Origin: an uncultured Oscillospiraceae bacterium | GTDB taxonomy: Bacteria; Bacillota; Clostridia; Oscillospirales; Oscillospiraceae | Direction: 5' to 3' | Length of the DNA stretch: 20,014 nucleotides | NCBI GenBank assembly: GCA_910584045.1 | Contig: CAJTYO010000001.1 | Coordinates: forward strand, 1-20,014 | Translations under genes and position numbers: made by a program | The notes under the pieces: generated by a model | The model's database searches: none | Told to the model about the DNA's origin: nothing | What the model saw: the letters and a program-made list of their open reading frames with translations, nothing else | Part shown: one piece after another, positions 7,675-13,829 of the stretch | How positions within the stretch are numbered: position 1 is the stretch's first letter | How the letters are laid out: each line of letters begins with the position of its first letter

Positions 7675-8968
7675 TCGGGCAAAAAACTATTATATCGGCG
7701 GCGTGGACGCCGCCAACCGCTTCCACAGCGTGCTGGGCGCGCCGCTGTACCTGGAGCGGGTCCAGGGCAGCCGGCTGTACGACGTGGACGGAAAGGCGTA
7801 CCTGGATTTTCACACCTCCGCCGGGGCGGCCCTGTTCGGCTATGGCCACCCCCGGCTGATGGAGGCCGCGCGGCAGGCCCTGGACCGGGGGGCGGTCATG
7901 AACTTCGACACGGAGGACCACCTGCGCCTGGCCGAGCTGATGGGCCGGATGATCCCCTGCGCCCAGCGCATCCGCCTGGGCAACACGGGTACGGAGGTGA
8001 CCCAGGCGGCCATCCGCCTGGCCCGAGGGTACACCGGACGGGATCTGTGCGTGCGCATGGAGGGACATTTCCACGGGATGCACGAGCTGATCTGGTACAA
8101 CCACAACGCCAAGGCGGACATGGCCGGGGACGGCGAGGTGGCCACCCTGCCGGACACAGCGGGGGTGCCCAAGTGCTTCCGGGATGTGGTGAAAAACGTG
8201 CCCTTTAACGACATCGCCGTTCTGGAGCGCATCTGTGAGAAGTACCGGGGGCAGATCGCCTGCATCATCATGGAGCCGGTGAGCTTCAACTGCGGCTGCT
8301 ATCCGGCGCGGAAGAGCTACCTGGAGCAGGTCAGGACGCTGTGCGACCGGGAGGGCATTGTGCTCATCTTCGACGAGGTGATCTGCGGCCTGAGAATGCG
8401 GCCGGGGACGGCCCAGGGGTACTACGGCGTTACGCCGGACCTGGCCACCTTCGCCAAGGCCATCGGCGGCACCTTCCCCATCGCGGCCCTGTGCGGGAAG
8501 AAGGAGATCATGGAGTGCCTGGCCCCGGTGGGAAAGGTAGGCATGAGCGGAACGTACACCGGCTCCCTCATGGCCGTGCTGGCGGCCATACAGTGCTTTG
8601 AGATGGCGCTGGAGCCGGATTTTTACGACAACATCGAGCGGAAGGCGGAGCAGCTGTACGGCGGCATCAATCGGCTCTTCCAGCGGCACGGGGTCAAGGG
8701 ACACTGCCGGGGCATGGGCGCCCGGTTCGGCATGTATTTCGGCGTGGAGGACCCGGAGACGGATCTGGACTGGCGGCAGGTCTGCGAGGCCTACGACGTG
8801 GAGAAGAATCGCCGCTTCGTGGGGATGGCGCTGGAAGAGGGGCTCTATTTTGTGGACCCCGGCCGGGGACCCGCGCCCAGTCACTGCGGATTCGGCATCC
8901 AGCACACCGAGGAGGACCTGGCACTGGCGCTGGAAAAAATGGACGGGATCTTTGCCCGGCTCAAGTAG
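7649..8968 (+). CDS. Class III PLP-dependent aminotransferase (glutamate-1-semialdehyde aminomutase-like)
   Basis: A 439-residue fold-type I PLP enzyme. Features in order: PLYLERVQGSRLYDVDGKAYLDF near the N-terminus; GNTGTEVTQAAIRLARGYTGR, the phosphate-binding region; IIMEPVSFNCG; LIFDEVICGLRM, containing the Asp that contacts the PLP nitrogen; and the Schiff-base Lys270 in FAKAIGGTFP. The best match is the aminomutase (HemL)/beta-amino-acid transaminase branch. Haem synthesis is unlikely because no other haem genes are present and it lies at the end of a TRAP/M81 operon; a catabolic transaminase or aminomutase is more likely. The ATG at 7649 has AAAGGAG eight bases upstream, inside the end of the hydrolase gene. 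A strong terminator follows. The family is clear; the substrate is unknown. Confidence 0.88.
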   Translation: MQKNKALFDRAKNYYIGGVDAANRFHSVLGAPLYLERVQGSRLYDVDGKAYLDFHTSAGAALFGYGHPRLMEAARQALDRGAVMNFDTEDHLRLAELMGRMIPCAQRIRLGNTGTEVTQAAIRLARGYTGRDLCVRMEGHFHGMHELIWYNHNAKADMAGDGEVATLPDTAGVPKCFRDVVKNVPFNDIAVLERICEKYRGQIACIIMEPVSFNCGCYPARKSYLEQVRTLCDREGIVLIFDEVICGLRMRPGTAQGYYGVTPDLATFAKAIGGTFPIAALCGKKEIMECLAPVGKVGMSGTYTGSLMAVLAAIQCFEMALEPDFYDNIERKAEQLYGGINRLFQRHGVKGHCRGMGARFGMYFGVEDPETDLDWRQVCEAYDVEKNRRFVGMALEEGLYFVDPGRGPAPSHCGFGIQHTEEDLALALEKMDGIFARLK

Positions 8969-8984
8969 GTTTTGGCGCTGTGCC

Positions 8985-9024
8985 GCCCCGCCCCCGTTCC
9001 CGGGGGCGGGGCTCTCCGTTTTTT
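8985..9024 (+). terminator. Rho-independent terminator of the TRAP/M81/aminotransferase operon
   Basis: A perfect 12-bp GC stem pairs 8985-8996 (GCCCCGCCCCCG) with 9001-9012 (CGGGGGCGGGGC) around a TTCC loop. TCTCCG and then TTTTTT follow. Confidence 0.92.
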
Positions 9025-9258
9025 GCCGTATGCAGTTGTCAAGGTGCGCTCTGTGCGGTCTTCCTGATTGATCCGCCGCACGCGGCCTAGCGCTCGGCCT
9101 GGCTGCACTTACTTTTGGGCCTGGTTACCACGGTGGTTAGTGCTCCCTACATAAATGGGCGGAAAAGGCCCAAAGTTGCACGCAAACGTGCAACCGTTTT
9201 GAATTGTTCACAGAATGTTCATATATTGCGCCGCGAGTGTATTGCCGGGAGGGGCCGG
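9025..9258. other. Gene-free stretch with nested inverted repeats
   Basis: I find no convincing coding region here. TTTGGGCC (9114-9121) pairs with GGCCCAAA (9167-9174) around about 45 bases. It is directly followed by the terminator-like hairpin at 9175-9200. ACCACGGTGGT (9127-9137) is a small palindrome inside the loop. Possibilities are an uncharacterised small RNA on the plus strand or the remnant of a small mobile element. Neither is established. Confidence 0.35.
9175..9200 (+). terminator. Terminator-like hairpin with no gene upstream
   Basis: GTTGCACG (9175-9182), a CAAA loop, and CGTGCAAC (9187-9194) form a perfect 8-bp stem followed by CGTTTT. The operon before it is already closed at 9024, so this hairpin has no obvious protein gene to terminate. 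Confidence 0.5.
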
Positions 9259-9398
9259 GTTTTTCTGAATGCCTCTTTGGTTTTCGAAAAAGCTATGCGG
9301 TTTTGGGGTAACCCGACCGTTTTTGGGGAAAACCATGCGATTTTGCGGAAACCCGCGCGGTTTTGAGGAAACCCAGCCGGTTTTCCGCCTCCGGGAGA
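9259..9398. repeat. 20-bp-period tandem repeat array of small hairpin units
   Basis: TTTT occurs at exactly 9261, 9281, 9301, 9321, 9341, 9361 and 9381, marking about seven 20-bp units. The best-conserved units (9299-9378) fit GGTTTTGNGGAAACCC plus four variable bases; the outer units are degenerate. Several units can fold as a 5-bp stem around a 5-base loop, for example GGTTT-TGAGG-AAACC at 9359-9373. Unit 9319 reads GTTTT-TGGGG-AAAAC, a paired change that keeps the stem. The function is unknown. It is not a CRISPR: there are no spacers of the right size and no cas genes. Confidence 0.75.
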
Positions 9399-9546
9399 AA
9401 CCGAGGCACAGGGCGGGGCCCGGCGCTGCGAATATAATCCCTTTTCAGATTGGCGTTGCCAAAAGCCGCTCTGTCAAACCGAACGTCAAAACATCTAAAG
9501 CCGCTATCCCCTGCTGATGGATGACTGTCCGATAAACCGGAATTGG

Positions 9547-9870
9547 TCAGTCTGTTGTTGCTGTCACACTAACCACACGGACAGTCTGTCCATTAATGGT
9601 TCCACTTAGATAACAACCACTGATTGTATCACCTGCTTTCAGTTCTTCGTCCAAACCAGCAGTTTCAAACATAATGCTTTGGGGCAGTTTCTTGGCGAGG
9701 AAACCTGTATCCTGCCCGGTTACGGCTGCATAGGCAATGCCGTCCTCAACTCTGTTAATGGTCGCTTCAAAGCCGATTTCTCCACCGGCTTTATCAACAG
9801 AGAGAAATGCCGCAACTACAGCCGCTATACATACCATAACTGCTAAAAGGATCATTACTTTCTTCTTCAC
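9547..9870 (-). CDS. Small membrane-anchored protein of unknown function
   Basis: I do not recognise this 107-residue protein. It starts MKKKVMILLAVMVCIAAVVAAFL, a signal anchor or uncleaved signal peptide, followed by an about 80-residue outside domain that looks beta-rich: EATINRVEDGIAYAAVTG, then LPQSIMFETAGLDEELKAGD and TVRVVSVTATTD. The alternation of short strands and turns resembles small OB-like or SH3-like extracytoplasmic domains, which is only an impression. The GTG at 9870 is preferred because AAGGAG lies seven bases upstream; a TTG at 9891 would add seven residues but lacks a ribosome binding site. It has a good promoter (9911-9939), stands alone, and is less GC-rich than its neighbours. 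Confidence 0.75.
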   Translation of the reverse strand: MKKKVMILLAVMVCIAAVVAAFLSVDKAGGEIGFEATINRVEDGIAYAAVTGQDTGFLAKKLPQSIMFETAGLDEELKAGDTISGCYLSGTINGQTVRVVSVTATTD

Positions 9871-9910
9871 ACAATCACACTCCTTCGTCAAATCAGCGTT
9901 TGTCGAATTG

Positions 9911-9939
9911 AGTATAGCGCATAGCTTCTGTTATATCAA
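9911..9939 (-). promoter_or_regulatory. Predicted promoter of the small membrane-anchored protein
   Basis: On the minus strand, -35 TTGATA (plus-strand 9934-9939) and -10 TATACT (9911-9916) are 17 bases apart. The predicted start near 9904 lies about 34 bases ahead of the GTG at 9870. Confidence 0.65.
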
Positions 9940-10012
9940 TGCGTTTTGGCAGAAACTATCGAAGTGATATCCCAGCAACACTTTTCTTAAAAGGGACTAA
10001 ATATATGAGAGC

Positions 10013-10041
10013 TTGCAGTCCGAGAAAAAATGTGATACACT
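10013..10041 (+). promoter_or_regulatory. Predicted promoter of the LURP-one/GNAT/rarA unit
   Basis: A -35 TTGCAG at 10013-10018 and a -10 TACACT at 10036-10041 are 17 bases apart. The leader to the ATG at 10095 is about 45 bases. Confidence 0.5.
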
Positions 10042-10052
10042 GAAATCCACAA

Positions 10053-10075
10053 CCGCCCCGGCGGGGACGGGGCGG
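10053..10075 (+). other. Leader hairpin ahead of the LURP-one-like gene
   Basis: CCGCCCCG (10053-10060) and CGGGGCGG (10068-10075) form a perfect 8-bp stem with a 7-base loop, ending just before the ribosome binding site TAAGGAG (10081-10087). It could stabilise the 5' end; no T run follows, so it is not a terminator. Confidence 0.45.
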
Positions 10076-10094
10076 AGAAATAAGGAGACCCCCT

Positions 10095-10565
10095 ATGAAA
10101 ATGCTATTTAAACAGCGCTTTTTCTCCTGGTTCGACAGCTATGACATATACGACGAGACGGGCGGCATCCTCTTTACCGTGGAGGGGAAGCTCAGCTGGG
10201 GCCACTGCCTGCACATTCTGGACGCGCATGGACAGCACATCGGAACCGTGCAGGAAAAGGTGCTGTCCTTCCTGCCCCAGTTCGAGCTGTACGCCTACGG
10301 GGACTATCTGGGGTGCCTGAAAAAGGAGTTCACTTTCTTCACGCCCCGGTTCGTGTTCGACTGCAGCGACTGGCAGGTGGAGGGCAGCTGGACGGAGTGG
10401 GACTACTCCATCACCAGCCCCAGCCAAGGACTGGTGGCCGTCATCGGCAAGGAGCTGTTCAACTGGACGGACACCTATGTCATCGACGTGGAGGACCAGT
10501 CCAACGCCCTGTGCGCCCTGATGGTGGTGCTGGCCATCGACGCGGAGAAGTGCGGCAAGGGTTAG
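10095..10565 (+). CDS. LURP-one-related (DUF567/YxjI, Tubby C-like) family protein
   Basis: A 156-residue protein, close to the family's usual size of about 160. The order of elements fits the LURP-one/YxjI beta-barrel: KQRFFSWFDSYDIYDETGG at the start, FTVEGKLSWGHCLHILDAHG, GTVQEKVLSFLPQFELY, then WQVEGSWTEWDYSI, and a hydrophobic C-terminal helix (ALCALMVVLAIDAEK). The fold is related to Tubby C-terminal domains; bacterial members have no settled biochemical role. GGAG lies upstream of the ATG. The stop is 12 bases before the GNAT gene, so the two are probably co-transcribed. The family call is good; the function is open. Confidence 0.82.
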   Translation: MKMLFKQRFFSWFDSYDIYDETGGILFTVEGKLSWGHCLHILDAHGQHIGTVQEKVLSFLPQFELYAYGDYLGCLKKEFTFFTPRFVFDCSDWQVEGSWTEWDYSITSPSQGLVAVIGKELFNWTDTYVIDVEDQSNALCALMVVLAIDAEKCGKG

Positions 10566-10577
10566 GAGGTACGAAAG

Positions 10578-11087
10578 ATGAAGATTCCACCCATTGAGAC
10601 GGAGCGCCTGTACCTGCGGGGCTTTACGCCGGAGGACGCCCGCTTCGCCCTGAGCATCTGGAACGACCCGGAGATGGGGGAGTACCTGATGGACGAGGCC
10701 ATGGAGACCATTGACGAAGAGTACCTGCAAAAGATCGAGAAGCTGGGCGAGGATGAGGAATGCTGCTACCTCATCGCCGAGGACAGGGACGCGGGGACGC
10801 GGATCGGCACCTGCAGCTTTCTCCCGGAGGGGGATGTGTACGATCTTGCCTACTGTGTCCACAGGGACTTCTGGCGGCAGGGCTACGCCACCGAGATGGC
10901 GGGCGGCATGATCGGCTGGGCCAGGGAGCAGGGCGCGAAGAAGGGCACCATCCTCATATTCAGCGAGAACCCCGGCTCCAACGCCATCGCCCGGAAGTTC
11001 GGTTTCCGGATCGTGGAGACAAAGGCCGTCAAAAAGCGGGGCAGCGACAGGGAATTTCTGGAATATAAGTATGAATTGGAACTGTAA
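10578..11087 (+). CDS. GNAT family N-acetyltransferase (RimJ/RimL-like)
   Basis: A 169-residue acetyl-CoA-dependent acetyltransferase. ETERLYLRGFTPEDA at residues 7-21 is the typical RimJ/RimL-type opening. Strand 4 (GTCSFLPEGDVYDLAYCV) leads into the acetyl-CoA pyrophosphate loop around R100-Q101-G102-Y103-A104, followed by the long helix TEMAGGMIGWAREQG. ENPGSNAIARKFGF (130-143) is the conserved late motif. The family usually acetylates the N-terminus of a ribosomal protein or a small amine; the target cannot be read from the sequence. AGGAGG lies upstream of the ATG. It sits 12 bases after the LURP-one-like gene and 42 bases before rarA. Confidence 0.9.
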   Translation: MKIPPIETERLYLRGFTPEDARFALSIWNDPEMGEYLMDEAMETIDEEYLQKIEKLGEDEECCYLIAEDRDAGTRIGTCSFLPEGDVYDLAYCVHRDFWRQGYATEMAGGMIGWAREQGAKKGTILIFSENPGSNAIARKFGFRIVETKAVKKRGSDREFLEYKYELEL

Positions 11088-11129
11088 GCCCCCCTCCATT
11101 CCCGCCATGACGAAAGGAGCGTAACCGCC

Positions 11130-12398
11130 ATGGAGCATCCTTTAGCGGACCGCATCCGGCCGCAGAGTCTGGACGAGGTTGTCGGACAAAGGCATCTGCT
11201 GGGCGGGAACGCCCTGCTGCGCCGGTTCATTGAGAAGGGAACCGACGCAAACATGGTCTTTTACGGACCATCCGGCACCGGGAAGACCACCATCGCCAAC
11301 ATCATCGCCAAGCGCACCCACCGGACCCTCTACAAGCTCAACGCCACCACCGCCTCCCTCCAGGACGTGAAGGGCATTATCGGGGACGTGGGCACGCTGA
11401 TGGCCCCCGGCGGCGTGCTGCTGTATCTGGATGAGATACAGTACTTCAACAAAAAACAGCAGCAGTCCCTGCTGGAATTTATGGAGAACGGGTCCATTAC
11501 CCTCATCGCCTCCACCACGGAAAACCCCTACTTTTATGTCTATGCCGCCCTCCTCAGCCGGAGCACGGTGTTCGAATTTAAGCCCGTCACCGCCGCCGAC
11601 GTGCGCCCCGCCGTGGAGCGGGCGCTGGCGCTGGTGCGGTCGGAGAGCCCTCTGCCCCTCAGCTGGGAGGAGGGGGTGCCGGACTACATCGCCCACGCCT
11701 GCGGCGGAGACGTGCGCAAGGCCATGAACGCGGTGGAGCTGCTCTATGAGGCGGCCCCGGCGGAGGGGGGCGAGCTGCTGCTGACCATGGCCGACGCGCA
11801 GCAGGTGTCCCAGCGCAGCGCCATGCGCTATGACCGGGGGGGCGACGCCATGTACGATTTGGCCTCGGCGCTGATGAAGTCCCTGCGGGGCAGCGACCCG
11901 GACGCGGCGCTGCACTACCTGGCCCGGTTTCTGGAGGCGGGGGACCTGATTACCCCCAGCCGCCGGCTGCTGTGCTCCGCCAGCGAGGACGTGGGCATGG
12001 CCTATCCCCAGGCTATCGCCATTGTGAAGGCCTGCGTGGACACGGCCATGCAGCTGGGTCTGCCGGAGGCCCAGCTGCCCCTGGGACAGGCGGCGGTGCT
12101 GCTGGCCACCGCACCCAAGTCCAACAGCGTGATCAACGCCATTGGCGCGGCCTGGAGCGACGTGAAAAAGGGACGGACAGGGTCCGTCCCCAGGGAGCTG
12201 CAGAACGTCCACGCCGACACCACCGGACAGGAGCGGGAGCAGGGCTACCTCTACCCCCACGAGTTCCCGGGCCACTGGGTCCGGCAGCAGTATCTGCCCG
12301 ACGAGCTGGCGGGCACCGCCTACTACCACTACGGCGACAACAAGACCGAGCAGGCCGCCAGAGCCTACTGGGAGAAGATCAAGGGCGGGGATCAGTAG
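11130..12398 (+). CDS. rarA: Replication-associated recombination protein A, AAA+ ATPase
   Basis: A 422-residue cytoplasmic AAA+ ATPase of the RarA/MgsA family, full length. It acts at stalled replication forks, interacts with single-strand-binding protein and is related to clamp-loader subunits. The N-terminus MEHPLADRIRPQSLDEVVGQRHLLG is typical. Walker A is GPSGTGKTT (residues 46-54), Walker B is LLYLDEIQ (97-104), and sensor 1 lies in LIASTTENP. The C-terminal half (RYDRGGDAMYDLASALMKSLRGSD; ASEDVGMAYPQA; the YLYPHEFPGHWVRQQYLP region) is the RarA tetramerisation domain. AAAGGAG precedes the ATG. Its stop codon overlaps the end of the convergent S1-domain gene by seven bases, so there is no space for a separate terminator. 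Confidence 0.96.
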   Translation: MEHPLADRIRPQSLDEVVGQRHLLGGNALLRRFIEKGTDANMVFYGPSGTGKTTIANIIAKRTHRTLYKLNATTASLQDVKGIIGDVGTLMAPGGVLLYLDEIQYFNKKQQQSLLEFMENGSITLIASTTENPYFYVYAALLSRSTVFEFKPVTAADVRPAVERALALVRSESPLPLSWEEGVPDYIAHACGGDVRKAMNAVELLYEAAPAEGGELLLTMADAQQVSQRSAMRYDRGGDAMYDLASALMKSLRGSDPDAALHYLARFLEAGDLITPSRRLLCSASEDVGMAYPQAIAIVKACVDTAMQLGLPEAQLPLGQAAVLLATAPKSNSVINAIGAAWSDVKKGRTGSVPRELQNVHADTTGQEREQGYLYPHEFPGHWVRQQYLPDELAGTAYYHYGDNKTEQAARAYWEKIKGGDQ

Positions 12399-13273
12399 CG
12401 CCAGTTTTCCAGCACGCCGTCGGTGATGAAGTAGCGCAGCTCCCCCGGCTCTCGGAGGGGGCCCAGGTTCTGGATGATCTGAAGCTTGATCTTCCGGGCA
12501 TCTGGACGGATGGACTTTATGTACACGGAGACCGCATTGCCGGCAGCGGCGTCCTCCCGCCACTCGGCCAGACCCGACAGGTTGGGGGTCAGCTCGATGA
12601 ATATCCCGTACTCCTTTACGCCCCGGACCACGCCGGAAACCGCGTCGCCGGGGGCGAAAAAGGCCGCGTTCTCCAGCCACGTGCCCAGCAGCTCCTTGTG
12701 GGTCAGGTAGAACCGGCAGGCCGCGCTCTCCACGCCGGTGACGGCCACCAGAATGTCCTGGCCCACCCGGAAGCGGTCGGCGGGGTGAGAGATCCGGGAG
12801 ACCGAGATGTTCTCCAGAGGGATCAGCGACGTGACGCCGCAGCCCAGGTCCACAAAGGCCCCGAAGCGCTCCAGGTGGGTTACGCGGGCGGGAAGCACGG
12901 TCCCCGGACCGCCGTGCTCCAGCAGCCAGGCGATAGCCTGCTCCTGCGCCGCGCGGCGGGAGAGGGTTATGCGGGGCCGGCCGCCGCCGTCCACGTCGAT
13001 GCGGGTGATGGTGAAACAGGTGGGCTTCCCCACCCGGGAGAGGACCGCAATGTCCCGCTCCGCGCCGCTGATGGCCGGGTGGACGGCGTCCAGACGGGGA
13101 ATGGTCCCCTCGTAGCCGCCGAAGCGGACCGTCAGATCCCGCCGCCCGTCGCAGCGGACCGCCAGGCCCTCCAGAACCGTCTGCTCCTCCAGGGCCTGGC
13201 GAAGGGCGCTGAGAGGCTGTCCGTCGGGGAAGAGAGGGCCCGCGCCCTCCGGCAAATATTCGTTTCTGCGCAT
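12392..13273 (-). CDS. S1 RNA-binding domain protein
   Basis: A 293-residue protein related to ribosomal protein S1-type RNA-binding proteins. Residues about 25-115 resemble a degenerate first S1-like module (VLEGLAVRCDGRRDLTVRFGGYEGTIPR). The clearest S1 domain is about 122-182 (GTVLPARVTHLERFGAFVDLG, with SLIPLENIS). A further one is at about 208-268 (VSGVVRGVKEYGIFIELTPNLSGLAE). Such proteins bind mRNA and often influence translation or gene expression in Clostridia; the exact role is unknown. The ATG at 13273 is preferred to a GTG at 13282 because AAGGA lies about 11 bases upstream of it and too close to the GTG. It is divergent from the DUF951 gene and convergent with rarA, which it overlaps by seven bases. 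Confidence 0.85.
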   Translation of the reverse strand: MRRNEYLPEGAGPLFPDGQPLSALRQALEEQTVLEGLAVRCDGRRDLTVRFGGYEGTIPRLDAVHPAISGAERDIAVLSRVGKPTCFTITRIDVDGGGRPRITLSRRAAQEQAIAWLLEHGGPGTVLPARVTHLERFGAFVDLGCGVTSLIPLENISVSRISHPADRFRVGQDILVAVTGVESAACRFYLTHKELLGTWLENAAFFAPGDAVSGVVRGVKEYGIFIELTPNLSGLAEWREDAAAGNAVSVYIKSIRPDARKIKLQIIQNLGPLREPGELRYFITDGVLENWRY

Positions 13274-13358
13274 AGATAACACCGTCCTTGTCTTTCATGC
13301 CTTATAGGACAGTGTATGAGGGATATGCTTGACCGTTGAAGAGTGCGAGGTGATTTTC

Positions 13359-13553
13359 TTGCTGAACCTGAGGCTGAACGACCGCGTGGAGCTGAAAAAA
13401 CAGCATCCCTGCGGGGGGAAAAACTGGGTTGTGCTGCGGCTGGGGATGGACATTAAGCTGCGGTGCGAGACCTGCGGCCACGAGCTGATGCTGCCCAGAA
13501 GCAAGGCGGAGAAGGCCATCAAAAAGATTTTGCGCGAGGAGGCGAGCACGTGA
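13359..13553 (+). CDS. DUF951 family protein
   Basis: A 64-residue protein that fits DUF951: LNLRLNDRVELKKQHPCGG, then WVVLRLGMDIKLRCETCG and HELMLPRSKAEKAIKKI. The HPCGG and CETCG motifs suggest a small zinc-binding, OB-like fold. Members are widespread in Firmicutes, often near chromosome segregation or translation genes, with no assigned function. The TTG at 13359 is preferred because GAGGTG lies just upstream and it gives the family's usual length; in-frame TTG 13329 and GTG 13350 are alternatives. The stop overlaps the GTG of the next small gene (GTGA, 13550-13553), which implies coupled translation. Confidence 0.88.
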   Translation: MLNLRLNDRVELKKQHPCGGKNWVVLRLGMDIKLRCETCGHELMLPRSKAEKAIKKILREEAST

Positions 13554-13645
13554 ATCAGAAATGGGTCAAAATCATTTCCAGGGCGGTCATCGCCCTGCTG
13601 GTCCTCTCCATGCTGGCGGGTCTGGTTTTGCCGATGCTGGGGTAG
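13550..13645 (+). CDS. 31-residue single-span membrane miniprotein
   Basis: A GTG at 13550 opens a frame of 31 residues: a basic start (MNQKWVKIISRAV) followed by one hydrophobic span (IALLVLSMLAGLVLPMLG) reaching the stop. GGAGGCGAGCAC places a good ribosome binding site seven bases upstream, and the start overlaps the DUF951 stop by four bases. Length and layout recall the Prli42/DUF4044-type miniproteins of Firmicutes (about 31 residues, basic N-terminus and one helix), but I cannot show homology. A strong hairpin follows after 17 bases. Confidence 0.65.
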   Translation: MNQKWVKIISRAVIALLVLSMLAGLVLPMLG

Positions 13646-13649
13646 AAGC

Positions 13650-13700
13650 CGCTAAAAAAGACAGCGGAGTGGGCGCGGAAAATCCGCGCCCACTCCGCTT
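13650..13700. terminator. Bidirectional terminator between the miniprotein and rqcH
   Basis: AGCGGAGTGGGCGCGGA (13663-13679) and its exact complement (13683-13699) form a 17-bp stem with an AAA loop. On the minus strand, the arm is followed by GTCTTTTTTAGC, a good T tract for rqcH; on the plus strand the tail is only TTAGTTCT. The genes on either side converge here. Confidence 0.88.
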
Positions 13701-13829
13701 AGTTCTCTGGTTATTCTCGGGTGCAAAATAGCATGATCCTAGCGGCCGCCTGGCCGGCGTAATCCAGCCGGAACGTCCGCGCGCCGGTGAAGCGCCGCCT
13801 CTATGCTGCTCGCGGCGCTGCAGCGTCCC

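Noticed and set aside
7649..8968. Haem biosynthesis gene hemL
   Set aside because: No other haem genes are nearby, and the gene is in a TRAP/hydrolase operon; the HemL family includes other transaminases.
9115..9366. Possible 83-residue protein across the repeat array
   Set aside because: No ribosome binding site; the 20-bp period is not a multiple of three, so the frame has no repeating peptide, and composition is non-coding.
9259..9398. CRISPR array
   Set aside because: The period is only 20 bp, with no unique spacers of about 30 bp and no cas genes; the units are degenerate tandem repeats.
11142..13298. 718-codon minus-strand open frame across rarA and the S1 gene
   Set aside because: Shadow of two recognisable genes in other frames; Arg/Gly/Pro-rich translation with no domain.
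13701..13829. Short minus-strand reading frame after rqcH that looked protein-like
   Set aside because: About 30 codons bounded by a stop just upstream, no start codon with a ribosome binding site, and no family recognised.
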